The position numbers and the translations under genes were made by a program. 64,000 nt of DNA, taken from the NCBI RefSeq assembly GCF_004379255.2, contig NC_056035.1:19427902-19491901 (forward strand), read 5' to 3'. Numbering within the stretch: position 1 is the first letter of the stretch; each line of letters begins with the position of its first letter. Below, piece by piece: positions 1 through 11,340 of the stretch. The notes beneath the pieces were generated by a model, which saw nothing but the letters and a program-made list of their open reading frames with translations, ran no database searches and had not been told where the DNA came from. This DNA is from Salvia splendens (taxonomy: Eukaryota > Streptophyta > Magnoliopsida > Lamiales > Lamiaceae).

Positions 1-63
1 CGGGAATTCCGCGAGCGTCAACGCAATGGCGGACGTCCGCACGGAATTCCATGGAATGCCGCG

Positions 64-504
64 TGTTGCGATTCAGCTCTATCCAGCTGAATATTGCAAG
101 CTCTACTCCACAATTACACTCCGCAACGCCGAATCAACAAGATCAACACCACAATTCACACACAAAAACAGAGAACTCAACTAATCAACTAATAACACCA
201 ATTGCAGAATGCAATACAGATGACTTGATAGATTCAGATGATCAAGTAAGAACCATATGTAAGGAATTGAACGATAAGGAAATACGAAACTAAGCTAAGA
301 TAAAATGCTTCGGATCCACGATCCTCTGCCCAAGGTGCTCAAGCACACATTCACACAATTTTTCGTCACTGCTATCAGATGAGAGTCTGTATTTATACTC
401 CATCTGTTTCCCTTCTCTCTCATTTGCATTTAGACCCCTCAACTTTCCTTCCCTCTCATTTCTGCTTCAGTTTTTTTGTGATTGTAAGTTTTGTGATCGT
501 AACA
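64..504 (-). repeat. LTR (3' LTR of the minus-strand element)
   Basis: This 441-bp repeat is nearly identical to 2508-2948, with a handful of substitutions seen by eye, which suggests a fairly recent insertion. It begins TGTTGCGATT and ends GATCGTAACA. Confidence 0.9.
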
Positions 505-577
505 ATCCATTCCCCTTAAGATTCCTTGTCCTCAAGGAATCACAGAGATAAGCCTACTGACCTTCTTCTTCCTCCGC

Positions 578-2506
578 TTAAGCAACTACTCTCCTTTGCA
601 GCCCACGTTCAATTCTCTTCATTTTTATCATGCAACAATTACTCCCCCCTAAAGCTTCCTTGTCCTCAAGGAAGGAAAGAACCCGAGCCTCCAACGAATG
701 AGCCACTGATCTCCCTTGTATCCACCTTAACACTCTCACCACTATATCAAATGCTATTATCAGCAAGCATATGTATGTCAGCCTCAATGTAGAATTCACC
801 CATCTCCAACTCTTTGGCCTAGCTTTGCCAACATACTTCATAGATTTCATCTTCACCATGGGCCTAGGAAATCGAACTGACAATCGCTTTAATGAACGAT
901 AGTTTCTTGGGCTCGCATATGAGGATGCTAAAAACCACCCAACTCTTTCAACGCCTTCAAGCGGATTATCAAAACTTTTGGCAATGTCTTCAACATTTTC
1001 AAAAGGGTTAGATGCAGCAAGATGCATCTGTACAAATTGAATCATGGATGTTGAAGACAACGATATGTTCATCTCCTTCTTCTTGGGCTCACTAAGACCA
1101 CATAACGTTTGAACCACAGCTTCGTTTGCAATCTTGAAAACACCATCACATTCGTCTGCACCGAGCCATCTCATTACCCCCTGCAACTTTGCCTTATCCA
1201 TATCCAATTGCTTCCCCAAATGTCCACGGGCCACATGAAGGTCATGAAACAATCCAAACGCCTCTAGAGCAAGCAGTAGTCCATTTGCTGCTTTATCAGC
1301 AACCAAATTTGTAGTAGCCAAGTTTTCATGAGATTCTCCTATGGAACGAGTGATAAACTGTTGTACAACACAACACCCATACTGATGCATTGCCATATCC
1401 AGATAGTACTTTATAGCAGCAACAAAAATGAACTTACTAGCCTTTGTAATGAAGCATTGCAAGCACCGCTGAACCATCCGAGTGCCATGTGTGTTCAGAG
1501 ACATACTAATGAGTTTCCCTGGTTCCTTAACCACCCTTAGCAATACTTGCCTTTTCTGCCCTCCATTGCACACTTCCAACAATTTTTGCATAAGAAAATT
1601 ACCAACTAAAGACCTCATCGACACTCCGTCGAATAGGCCAGGTAAATGCCACAAAGCACCACTCATCTGATCAGGTTGATTTTCCACCACTGTAAACCCA
1701 TTTTTCCACCAAATTTTCGAACGCCCTCTAGCATCGAAGATGCTACATTCCCCATACACAACAAAACCCTTACTACGATCATCAAACCCCTCGTAGAGCT
1801 CATCATCACGTTGGGCCACGAACTTCAGCTTCACCATAGGTCTCGGAAACCAATTGAGCAGCCACGACAATGACAAACTGTAACAGTTTAAGATAGGTAA
1901 ACCCACAGTCAGCTCATTCACTGGCGCATTTTGTTGAGCATGTGATAGACGTTCAGTCCCCTCAAGGTTATCCTGCTCCAATTCCCTCCCCTTCTTCACC
2001 TTCGTTGATTTCCCATTGGGCAGAGGCATGAATATCTCCATTTCCTTTGTTTTCTGCAATGGAGTCACCGTTACCTCCAAAAACTCCACATCCTCAATTT
2101 CCATCGACACTCCTGCACAATCCTCCACTCCTATCTCCAACTCTGTATCCATTTCTTCATATCTTCCACTGCTATGTTGCTCCATTAGATCCTCATCAGC
2201 AATTGCTCGATCAACATCAATTGATTTCTGAAAATCCAGATTATCGGAGAATTTAGGAAGCTCCAATTGTAATTTGCAGCTGCCGGAACTCGCATCCCTT
2301 GCCTCCATCGTGGAGCGCAGGTCTTGAAGCGACCTCAGTATCTTATCTAATTTCACCTCTTGTTCTCGCTGGATTTTGCAGAAAGATGCCTCCATCCTGT
2401 CCTTAATCCTCTCCCATACACTCTCCCATTCCAACTCTATCTTCTCCGCCTCCGTCAATCGCGTCGCCGACGTCATTTTCCGAGGAACGTTGGCTCTAGA
2501 TACCAT
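578..2506 (-). CDS. Chimeric retrotransposon ORF with captured Pumilio repeats
   Basis: A single uninterrupted ORF of 642 codons fills the interior. Residues 1-75 look like a charged, helical gag-type leader. Residues about 301-413 (plus coordinates about 1268-1606) match plant Pumilio/PUF repeats: GNFLMQKLLEVC, NTHGTRMVQ, RCLQC, KFIFVAA and HQYGCCVVQ are signatures of that RNA-binding fold. The last 30 residues include FLEDKEALGG, like the end of gypsy pol proteins. The motif FPRPMVK occurs twice (about 220 and 546). The start ATG overlaps the primer-binding site. Known Pumilio proteins bind RNA and repress translation; whether this copy binds RNA is unknown. No frameshift or stop is present, unlike most other element genes in this window. 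Confidence 0.8.
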   Translation of the reverse strand: MVSRANVPRKMTSATRLTEAEKIELEWESVWERIKDRMEASFCKIQREQEVKLDKILRSLQDLRSTMEARDASSGSCKLQLELPKFSDNLDFQKSIDVDRAIADEDLMEQHSSGRYEEMDTELEIGVEDCAGVSMEIEDVEFLEVTVTPLQKTKEMEIFMPLPNGKSTKVKKGRELEQDNLEGTERLSHAQQNAPVNELTVGLPILNCYSLSLSWLLNWFPRPMVKLKFVAQRDDELYEGFDDRSKGFVVYGECSIFDARGRSKIWWKNGFTVVENQPDQMSGALWHLPGLFDGVSMRSLVGNFLMQKLLEVCNGGQKRQVLLRVVKEPGKLISMSLNTHGTRMVQRCLQCFITKASKFIFVAAIKYYLDMAMHQYGCCVVQQFITRSIGESHENLATTNLVADKAANGLLLALEAFGLFHDLHVARGHLGKQLDMDKAKLQGVMRWLGADECDGVFKIANEAVVQTLCGLSEPKKKEMNISLSSTSMIQFVQMHLAASNPFENVEDIAKSFDNPLEGVERVGWFLASSYASPRNYRSLKRLSVRFPRPMVKMKSMKYVGKARPKSWRWVNSTLRLTYICLLIIAFDIVVRVLRWIQGRSVAHSLEARVLSFLEDKEALGGSNCCMIKMKRIERGLQRRVVA

Positions 2507-2507
2507 T
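2488..2507 (-). other. Primer-binding site, initiator-Met tRNA type
   Basis: Reading the minus strand just inside the LTR gives TGGTATCTAGAGCC, which differs by one inserted base from the standard plant PBS TGGTATCAGAGCC. The ATG of the element's ORF (2504-2506) overlaps its first bases. Confidence 0.75.
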
Positions 2508-2948
2508 TGTTACGATTCAGCTCTATCCAGCTGAATATTGCAAGCTCAACTCCACAATTACACTCCGCAACGCCAAATCAACAAGATCAACACCACAATT
2601 CACACACAAAAACAGAGAACTCAACTAATCAACTAATAACACCAATTGCAGAATGTAATACAGATGACTTGATAGATTCAGATGATCAAATAAGAACCAT
2701 ATGTAAGGAATTGAACGATAAGGAAATACGAAACTAAGCTAAGATAAAATGCTTCGGATCCACGATCCTCTGCCCAAGGTGCTCAAGCACACATTCACAC
2801 AATTTTTCATCACTGCTATCAGATGAGAGTCTGTATTTATACTCCATCTGTTTCCCTTCTCTCTCATTTGCATCTAGACCCCTCAACTTTCCTTCCCTCT
2901 CATTTCTGCTTCAGGTTCTTTGTGATTGTAAGTTTTGTGATCGTAACA
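2508..2948 (-). repeat. LTR (5' LTR of the minus-strand element)
   Basis: This is the partner of 64-504, the same length at 441 bp, and is followed by the target duplication CCGCG at 2949-2953. Confidence 0.9.
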
Positions 2949-3079
2949 CCGCGGAACTGCGAATTCCTTCGCGGAATTCCGTATCCGTGCCTGGGACGCG
3001 CAATGGCGGACGTCCGCCACAAAATTCCCGCACACCGGTGGGAATTTCGCGTGGACGTCTGCCATTGCGGATGCTCTTA

Positions 3080-4195
<1,116 letters not shown>

Positions 4196-5338
4196 TCAAG
4201 AACTCTCACTCCCGCTCTCATCCTCACCAGCTTTCTGTTTTACAACACTATCTTTCTTGGCCTCTGTCATAACACGCCCACTCAGTGGATCAACTGGGCG
4301 CATTTCTCGTGGACCTCCTTTCCGTCCCATTGCCAGCATGGGTGGGGGAGGCAACAGGCCTGCTCGAAAGAGAAGGCGCTGAACAGGATCAGAGGGTTGT
4401 GCACCAACTGAAAGCCAATACCTGTATGGTGATCGGAGACATCAGGATAAACGAGAACGTGAGTAAACATATATACTGCTTTATCCGCAGCATCTGGAAC
4501 AAACCTAAGATGTTATGATGTGAATGCCAATACTAAATGTTATAAGTAACATTGTTTTGCAAGATTTGTAGACTACCTTTCAGAATGCAATAAAACCCTT
4601 TTAAACGCAATTGGCTTGCTGTGGAGCAGCTAAGAGTACATGGATGGAACTCAATAGTTTCGCATCTCCTCAACTAGCTACCCGAAATTCAAATGTTGAC
4701 ATCATTTTTTGTCAAAATACTATATTTTGGGCAGTTTGAGATACTCCTATAGTTATACAGTGATGCAAATCAAATGACGCAAATCAAAAGAGATCCGCAA
4801 TAATAAGTTCGCAATGCATTACGCAACATCCTTACGATATCAATTGTTCTTCATAACACTTGGACAGAGTAGATGAGACAGTTGAGATGAATAACAATAA
4901 AATATCAAATTAACTACTATAAACTCACTTACTTCACTCTATCAAAGTTAACTCCCATTCTTTTACCTCCATCCTGACCTGCATAATTTGCAAATCAAAA
5001 TTTATTAACATTTCCTAAATTGAACAGCAGCTGAAATCAGCTTATCATATGGCGCGTGAAACGAATCTGAGGACGAAAATTACAAATAATCTTTGCCGAA
5101 TTCACAAACAAATGTATTTCAAGTTCGGAGATCCAATCGATTAAACATAAAATTCAAGTACTGCGCATCCTTGCGTAATCAATAACTATGGAATTCTAGG
5201 GTTACCAGGTAGGGGGTTATAGTATCCCAAGACTTCCAAATGCTTGCCATCTCTCGGGGATCGGCTATCAGCTGCCATCAATCTATAGAACGGTTTGTTC
5301 CGACATCCAAATCTCGACAGCCTCAATCGCACCACCAT
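4196..5338 (-). CDS. RPS16: Organellar small-subunit ribosomal protein bS16, nuclear gene
   Basis: Three exons join in frame: 5206-5338, 4933-4978 and 4196-4421 (405 nt, 134 aa). The product starts [12 protein letters not shown], continues through [22 protein letters not shown] and QDGGKRMG, then [22 protein letters not shown] and a proline-rich [15 protein letters not shown]. This is the plant nuclear form of bacterial S16, a 30S assembly protein, for plastid and/or mitochondrial ribosomes. Nuclear plant RPS16 proteins are known to reach these organelles without an obvious long presequence, and none is visible. The C-terminus is an acidic/serine tail (about residues 115-134) beyond the bacterial core. 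Introns have GT/AG ends. The gene is divergent from SF3A2. Confidence 0.92.
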
Positions 5339-5621
5339 CTCTATCTCTTTCGCCAACTGCTGTGGATTCCGGAGGGGGAAAACGGAAGCCTCAAAGAGGG
5401 TTTTGGAATGGGTTTTGCATTTACTGAAGAGATTTTACACATTTACATTTACGAAATGCGAAACGACGCCGTATTACTCTCCCACTAGATCTATTTGGGC
5501 ATCTTTGTTAGGCCCATAAAATGAGCAGTAATTGGGCCCATTCTATAACATTATTCAAAATTAAATTAAGTAATTTCATTTCTGATTTCTCCCATCCTCA
5601 TTTCTACTCAGATTTACAGCA
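5339..5621. promoter_or_regulatory. Bidirectional promoter between RPS16 and SF3A2 with site II (TGGGCC) motifs
   Basis: Only 283 bp separate the two start codons, which point away from each other. The interval holds GGCCCA at 5511-5516 and the palindrome TGGGCCCA at 5533-5540. Such site II elements are established in promoters of plant ribosomal-protein and other growth-linked genes, where TCP factors bind. Joint control of the two genes is inference from spacing and motifs. Confidence 0.6.
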
Positions 5622-7737
5622 ATGGACAGGGAGTGGGGTTCTAAGCCGGGAAGCGGTGGGGCCGCCACCGCCCAGAATGAGGCCATCGACCGGCGGGAGC
5701 GGCTCCGCCGGCTTGCCCTAGAAACGATTGATTTGGCCAAAGATCCATATTTCATGCGCAATCACCTTGGAAGGTAAAACCCTAGAATTTGGGGCATAGG
5801 CGCTTTCTTCTTTACTTCGACTTCTTTGACGTGATAGTGTTGCAGCTACGAGTGCAAGCTCTGCTTGACCCTGCACAACAACGAGGGGAATTACTTAGCG
5901 CATACACAGGGGAAGCGTCACCAGACCAACTTGGCTAAGCGAGCGGCTCGTGAAGCAAAAGAAGCTCCAGCTCAACCGCAACCCCATAAGCGCAAAGTTA
6001 ATCTGAAGAAAGTTGGTAATCGATCAATCCAGTTGCTTTATTTTTACCATTTTACTTTGTCGATGAATTGCTGTTTCTCATTTCGCCTAGCCAAATTTTT
6101 ATTTATTTTTTCCTTTTTTTTCCTTATCACATAATCTAATGTTTGTAAAAAGTTGTTTTCTGACTGGTTAAATTGCATCGTGAATTTGTGAATATATGGA
6201 AGCAATAATCCATTTAATTTGCAATTTTATATTAAGGAAACCTTTTTCATTAAACAGTGTACTAAAATGAGTTACCGTGATATAAAATAATTTACACTCA
6301 TTGTAGAATATGTAAAATAATTTAGAGAATTTGTTGCAAAGATAGTGAACCGTCGTAGCTGCATATATTGTACTATGTAGTTAAGATATGTTCCTGTTGT
6401 GTCAGTTAAAATTGGTCGGCCTGGATATCGCGTGACCAAGCAATTTGACGGGGAGACCAAACAGAGATCACTGCTTTTCCAGGTGGGCGTTTTTGCTTCT
6501 TGTATGTTTTATCATGAAAATCGAAATAGTAATGCTTGATCTTCTAATTGGGATTTATCAGTTATCACCATGAGCTCATTCTTGTATGCAATTAGTTCTG
6601 TTACTGATTTTTCTGGCCTTAGCATGGGGCATTGGATGCCATAAAAACCCATATTATTTTATAATTGAAAGCAATTTCAGCTTCTTACTGTTTCACGTTA
6701 ATAGCCAGAAATTAAGTAATTTACTTTCCTAAGAATTTTGATGAATTGGTCATTTCAGATAGAATATCCCGAGATTGAAGAAAATACAAAGCCAAGGCAT
6801 CGGTTTATGTCATCCTTTGAGCAGGTACCTTCCGACACTGCAGCTAGCTTTATGCATAAAATATTGAATACAATTACTTACTGATTCTCTTGCTTCCCAC
6901 ATATTTTTAGCAATGCACTTCTATATATACTCACGTTGCTCTCGATGCAATTTGCAGAAAGTTCAACCGTTTGATAAAAGATATCAATACCTGTTATTTG
7001 CTGCTGAACCATATGAAATTATAGCTTTCAAGGTAATAATCCATTCCCAGTCTGAATGCATCATATATGCATTGCACTTACTTGGACCAGTAAGCTCATC
7101 CCTCGATCTTTATCTTTTAGGTTCCAAGTATAGAGATTGATAAGTCAACTCCCAAATTCTTCTCCCACTGGGATCCAGACTCGAAGATGTTCACGGTATG
7201 CGCCACTTCCTTCCACATTATGTATCATGGTACTAGCGATACTACAGTTCTAGCTCGCTCCAAGATGATCGCACATCACTGCTATCTTTACATTTCAGGA
7301 TCTTATACCTTACTCACGTTTTCTTTGTGGGATGCTTGAATGCACAGTTGCAGTTGTACTTTAAGACAAAACCACCAGAGGCGAATAAACCTCAACCTGC
7401 TCCTGCAGCTAATGGGACTGCAGTTCCTGGTGCCCCACCTAGGCCTATGCCACCACCTCCTCCTCCTCCACAAGGACTGCCTCCAGCACCTCCAACTGGC
7501 AATCCTCCTAGGCCTCCAACTTCGATGCCTTTTCCTTTAGCCAATGGACCAAGACCTATGCCACCTGGTGGAAATCTGCCTGCCCCACCTCCTCCTCCTG
7601 CTGGCAGTGGTCCTATGTCAAATTTTACCCCCGGTGCACAAATGGGAAGGCCACCTATGCCACCACCTCAGGGTTTCTTGGAGCAGCAAATGCAGGGTCA
7701 TGGGATGTACCAACCCCCTCCACCTAACATGGGTTGA
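5622..7737 (+). CDS. SF3A2: Splicing factor 3A subunit 2 (SF3a66/PRP11)
   Basis: Seven exons give 1005 nt (334 aa): 5622-5773, 5846-6015, 6406-6482, 6759-6824, 6958-7032, 7121-7195 and 7348-7737. The protein is part of SF3a in the U2 snRNP and acts in the nucleus at branch-site recognition. It begins MDREWGSKPGSGG and has a matrin-type C2H2 zinc finger with C54, C57, H70 and H76, then the SF3A2 core (KKVVKIGRPGYRVTKQ, PRHRFMSSFEQ, RYQYLLFAAEPYE, FKVPSIEID). From about residue 210 it is a proline-rich tail of MPPPPPP-like segments that ends LNMG-like at PPNMG. Frame is preserved across all junctions, supporting the model. It resembles an ordinary housekeeping gene. Confidence 0.95.
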
Positions 7738-8438
7738 ACCTTCATATCTGCAATACATTCTGTGTAATGTTATATGGCAAACAATCTTCTGGTATAAGGT
7801 TGTTTTGTTTATATGACAGACGAAGGCTTGGTATTCTGCTACGATTGTGATTGCAGTTTGACGACTTGCCCTTAATCTTTGAAGCATTTTTGTAAGAAAC
7901 CATCAGTGAGGGTAGATATGGTCCATGCTGTATAAATGCAAGATCTTATGGCTTTGTTAGGTGTCTATTAGCCTTACTGAAAATGAAGTTGTATTCTACC
8001 ATCTTAATATTGAATTTCTTCAAGGTGCTCAATTGTTAATGAATTCCTAATTCTGCTGCAATCCACATTTGAAATTGCATCAAATTAAAGTGTTTATTTA
8101 CTAAAGAAATTCGTAGAATACAAGAGTTTATGCAAGAACAAAATTTTACTCCCTCCGTCCCTCAATAAGAGTCATATTTTGCTGTTTTGGATACTTGTAC
8201 CTCTCGATCGTCCCCTCAATATATATAGACGAATATATTAGAGTTCTAGCATTTCAATACAATTCTAAAACAAATAAAATAATCAATACTCAACTAAATC
8301 TTAAATCTAACCAAATGAAACAGGAAATCAAATCCTAACTTACCTTAAATAAAATAACAAAACTAAAGATAATCATTAGAATAATAAATCAACAAAGATA
8401 GCTTTCATATTTTGTACTCCAACTAGGCTAGGTTTTGT
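7738..8438. other. SF3A2 downstream region with a MITE end at 8149
   Basis: The first few hundred bases are probably SF3A2 3' untranslated sequence. At about 8149-8235 a CTCCCTCCGTCC end starts a mariner/Stowaway-like half MITE; its partner end is not clear. Nothing else is visible. Confidence 0.4.
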
Positions 8439-9532
8439 TCATGTCACGAGGCGATTGCCTTGAAAAGTCTGGCCAAAATGCCAGTTTCGTGGGGCAGCTT
8501 GCTCTGTGATGATAGTTTTTCCGTTGCTCGTCGTGATTCTAAAGGTTAGCTTCTTTCCAACAAGGGCTGCATTGGTATCCCACCTGTCGCCGTAGTCGTG
8601 TTTCAATGCCGTCCATTGCATTCCCACTTTCACCTCTACCTTTGTTATATCACCCGCGCCACCCATGTTTGTTATCCCGACCATGTTGAAATATGGATTC
8701 CCCGTTATTTTGAACCGAATGCCGCCTTCTCTCTTGCATGCAACTCTATAACCCAAACACAATTAATTAAACTCAATGCAATGCAATGCTATCGGATGCA
8801 GAAAATTGTTGTAGTAAGGGATGGTATTCTAAATTTTGTATGAAATAATAATTTTCCTATGTCTTGCTGTTTTGATAGGGGCTTACACTTCATTTTACAC
8901 AAAATACCAACAAAATCATAATGTTATATAATTAACATAACCCTTTCCCTTACCTGCGATATTTGACTGGGACGATACCACCCTTGTATTCCGCTATCTT
9001 GAGGAACGCGGGTTGGGACATATCAAAGTGCTCCTTAGGCACATTGCACCACCCCTCGCCCCCGCCAGGGCAAAGGTCCGTGGTGGTAACATGCACCGTT
9101 GGCTGACCTGGTTTGCACCATTGGCTCCCTTTGCCACATTTGATCTCGTAGCAAGCTCCGCATGTCGTCCCACCCTTGAACAGTGCTTCACTCAACGCAG
9201 TAGTGTGTGGACCGTATGTTTTCTTGTCACAATCCTCGTACCCGCATGCTCCTCCTACACATACCATACCATCCATCTTTTAATGCATCACCTCAAAAAA
9301 AAAAAAAATTCCAACCTAGGGTGCCCTCGGGTGGGCCATAGAAGGTTGCATGAGCATCCTTCCATGGGCCAGGTCCTTCTGCCTGATGCGCGGGAAGAAG
9401 ATTTCTATGAGTGTTTTTGTGTGTAGCTTGTGGCTGGTTGCTCTCGGCAGGGTGCTCGTGGGCAGCTGCAACCATAAAAAATAGGAGTATTATGGTTGAT
9501 GACAAAATTGATTGTAAGGTAGCTATCGACAT
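8439..9532 (-). CDS. Divergent alpha-expansin (EXPA family)
   Basis: Three exons (9316-9532, 8954-9254, 8439-8745) give 825 nt, 274 aa. A hydrophobic signal peptide covers about residues 1-24, then a His/Gln-rich linker to residue 56. The expansin core follows: HATFYG, GACGY (74-78), a Cys-rich double-psi beta-barrel domain, the HFD motif (148-150), and the C-terminal domain (YFNMVGITNMGGAGD, RNWHFGQTFQGN). Expansins loosen cell walls without hydrolysis. Compared with typical alpha-expansins the loop between the fourth conserved Cys and HFD is shortened (LCPGGGEGWCN) and the linker is longer. The first intron is only 61 bp, with a run of T after the donor. An upstream in-frame ATG at 9613 exists, but 9532 places a normal signal peptide at the N-terminus. 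Confidence 0.9.
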
Positions 9533-9613
9533 TGTGAATAGATAAAAAAAAAGAGAGAGTTGTGGTATCAAGTATTTTTGTTTATATGTAATAGGTGTGT
9601 GTGATTCCACCAT

Positions 9614-10755
9614 AATAGCGGGGTATATTTCAAATGTTCCTGTGAAAATATATAGCTTCTCCTTGGATTGTGGATACGCTTATATTAGTGCATTCTCGAG
9701 TCATTCTATTTTCCAAAAATTTGTAGCTGCAGATATGTACTTCACAAATATAAATTTATAGCTCATAGTTCAATTGCAATGAAAGAAAATATAAAACTGA
9801 TTTTTATTACTACTAGTTAAATAAATTGAAACTGCAGCAATTGAATTATTGGTATTGTTCAGTCTACTCTAATTAAATAATTGTGGAAGAGTGAAAACTA
9901 ATACTCCTTCTGTCCCACAAAGATTGTCTCATTTTGATCGGGCACGAGTTTTAAAAAATATAATGAAAAATGAGTTGAAAAAGTTAGTGGAATGTGAGTC
10001 ATACTTTTATATATTAATTAGTTTTATAATAAAATGTAAGTAGAAATGAGTTAGTGCAATATGTGGTCCACTACAAAAAAAAATGGTAAAAAGTGAAATG
10101 AGATAAATTTTGTGGGACAGAGGAAGTATCAATCTAGTATTATTCACAAGAACCGAAATATATTAAAGATGAATTCTATTTTATTTTGGAAGCAAAAAAA
10201 GATTGATTCTCTTATCCGTTAAGTATAATAAAAACTTAGTTTAAGTTGCATCGTAATGACAACAAACTTAGATTAAGTTGCACCATAAGTTTGCATACCA
10301 TAATTAGTTCGACACACATTTTACCACAAAGTAGAGCTTTGTTTCGCGAGTGGAAAAAAAATGAACATTGTTATTTCTTTTTATACACTAGTTAGTGGAG
10401 TATTAACACTCCCTCTCAAGTAAATTAGTATTTATCCTATTACGACCTTATCTTCACTCGTCTAAAGCCTAAATCACAACATTTATTAGAGTATACTAGG
10501 AGGCTGTGAGTGTGTAAACAAATATATACAAATGTCTTCTATTGTTTGGGACATTTAAGTCTAAAAAATATTGAAAAAATTGTAAAATGACTAAAATGTG
10601 CAAACATCAAACTCTAGAAACTACAAGTGATATTTTTAAAATTCAGAGTGTGTATACATGCAAATGGTGAAGTCCAAGAATTATTTTTATAGTGGTAAGG
10701 ATCAGATCATCATAAATTCACTAATTACCGGCACTTTTTTTTTGTTTACACCTTG
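9614..10755. other. Expansin upstream region with a MITE
   Basis: AT-rich sequence with the MITE at 9902-10128 and no gene that I can support. Confidence 0.5.
9902..10128. mobile_element. Stowaway/mariner-like MITE
   Basis: Inverted ends TACTCCTTCTGTCCCACA and TGTGGGACAGAGGAAGTA enclose 227 bp of AT-rich noncoding sequence. The end type (CTCCNTCNGTCCCA) recurs many times in this window. Confidence 0.8.
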
Positions 10756-11340
10756 TCACACAGATGGTCCGTCTCTGGAGTAACAGACCAAGTACAAAAG
10801 AAGAATCAAAGATACAAGAATGCTAAGTAGCAAGATACAATCAATCGAAACCCTAGCTATGTTCAGTTCAGTTTCTCCACCGGAGCTGAACCACCAGTTA
10901 ACACCGTGTATCAGCTGCGCACTAAGTAAACACGTTAGTATCACAAGTAAAAGATCCAAACGGATCTGAGACAAAAAAAAAACAATAGAAATAAGAGATT
11001 CTGGAATATGGCTCAGGTCACAATAGTGACTGCACCGGGCCAAGGACCTCCCCCAAATCTCAACCAATTGTCACAAAGGAGAACCACTGAACGGACATAA
11101 CCATCAGAGACCGGTCAACCCCAAATCTCACCGACTACCGCGCACCGTGGCCAACTCAGAACAGAACCACTTCCGAAACGCTCAAGAACCCCCCGATCAC
11201 CAGCAGATCTAATTGTCAGGTCAGATCTTGCTCAGAAACTCATTAGGAATCGAAGCAGTTGTCTTAGAGAAGAAGATCACCGATTATACTATCTCATTAA
11301 AGAAGTGATTGATCGGAGAAGGAAACCGGCAGTATCATGT
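10756..11340 (-). CDS. Candidate small protein with two membrane helices
   Basis: A minus-strand frame of 103 codons ends at 10756 with ...CYSRDGPSV. It encodes two strongly hydrophobic stretches (around IRLDLLLVILTCLLSAQLI and VSIDCILLLSILVSLILLLY) separated by a polar HGVNWWFSSGGETE loop. A pyrimidine tract and TTTGTCTCAG acceptor-like sequence (about 10967-10985) lie just before the first helix, so the real start may be in an upstream exon and the shown N-terminus may be untranslated leader. Sequence up to about 11340 looks like a leader. I do not recognise the family. It could also be a transposon scrap. Confidence 0.35.

Larger units (their letters stand above)
64..2948 (-). mobile_element. 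Non-autonomous LTR retrotransposon carrying a Pumilio segment
   Basis: Two 441-bp LTRs (64-504 and 2508-2948) start TGTT and end AACA, with short inverted ends resembling TGTTACGAT/ATCGTAACA. The 5-bp sequence CCGCG lies directly outside both (59-63 and 2949-2953), an exact target-site duplication. On the minus strand a primer-binding site close to the initiator-Met tRNA complement follows the LTR (about 2488-2505), and a purine-rich AAGGGGAA precedes the other LTR (about 509-520). The interior has one long ORF and no reverse transcriptase or integrase, so mobility would need enzymes from another element. The tail of the ORF resembles the end of Ty3/gypsy pol proteins, which suggests a gypsy parent; this is inference. 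Confidence 0.9.
1..3076. mobile_element. MITE or small DNA transposon with palindromic cores, split by an LTR element
   Basis: The flanks of the LTR element at 64-2948 belong to one GC-rich repeat. Both flanks carry the palindrome GGCGGACGTCCGC (about 28-40 and 3005-3018). The right edge reads GCGGATGCTC and is followed by TTA, the usual target site of PIF/Harbinger-type elements. The left end lies outside the window. No coding sequence is visible in the MITE part. Family assignment is inference from the end sequence and the TTA; only one terminus can be seen. Confidence 0.55.

Noticed and set aside
9013..9426. 137-codon plus-strand frame over the expansin gene
   Set aside because: It is antisense to expansin exons 1 and 2 and crosses the intron; the composition follows the complement of the real gene.
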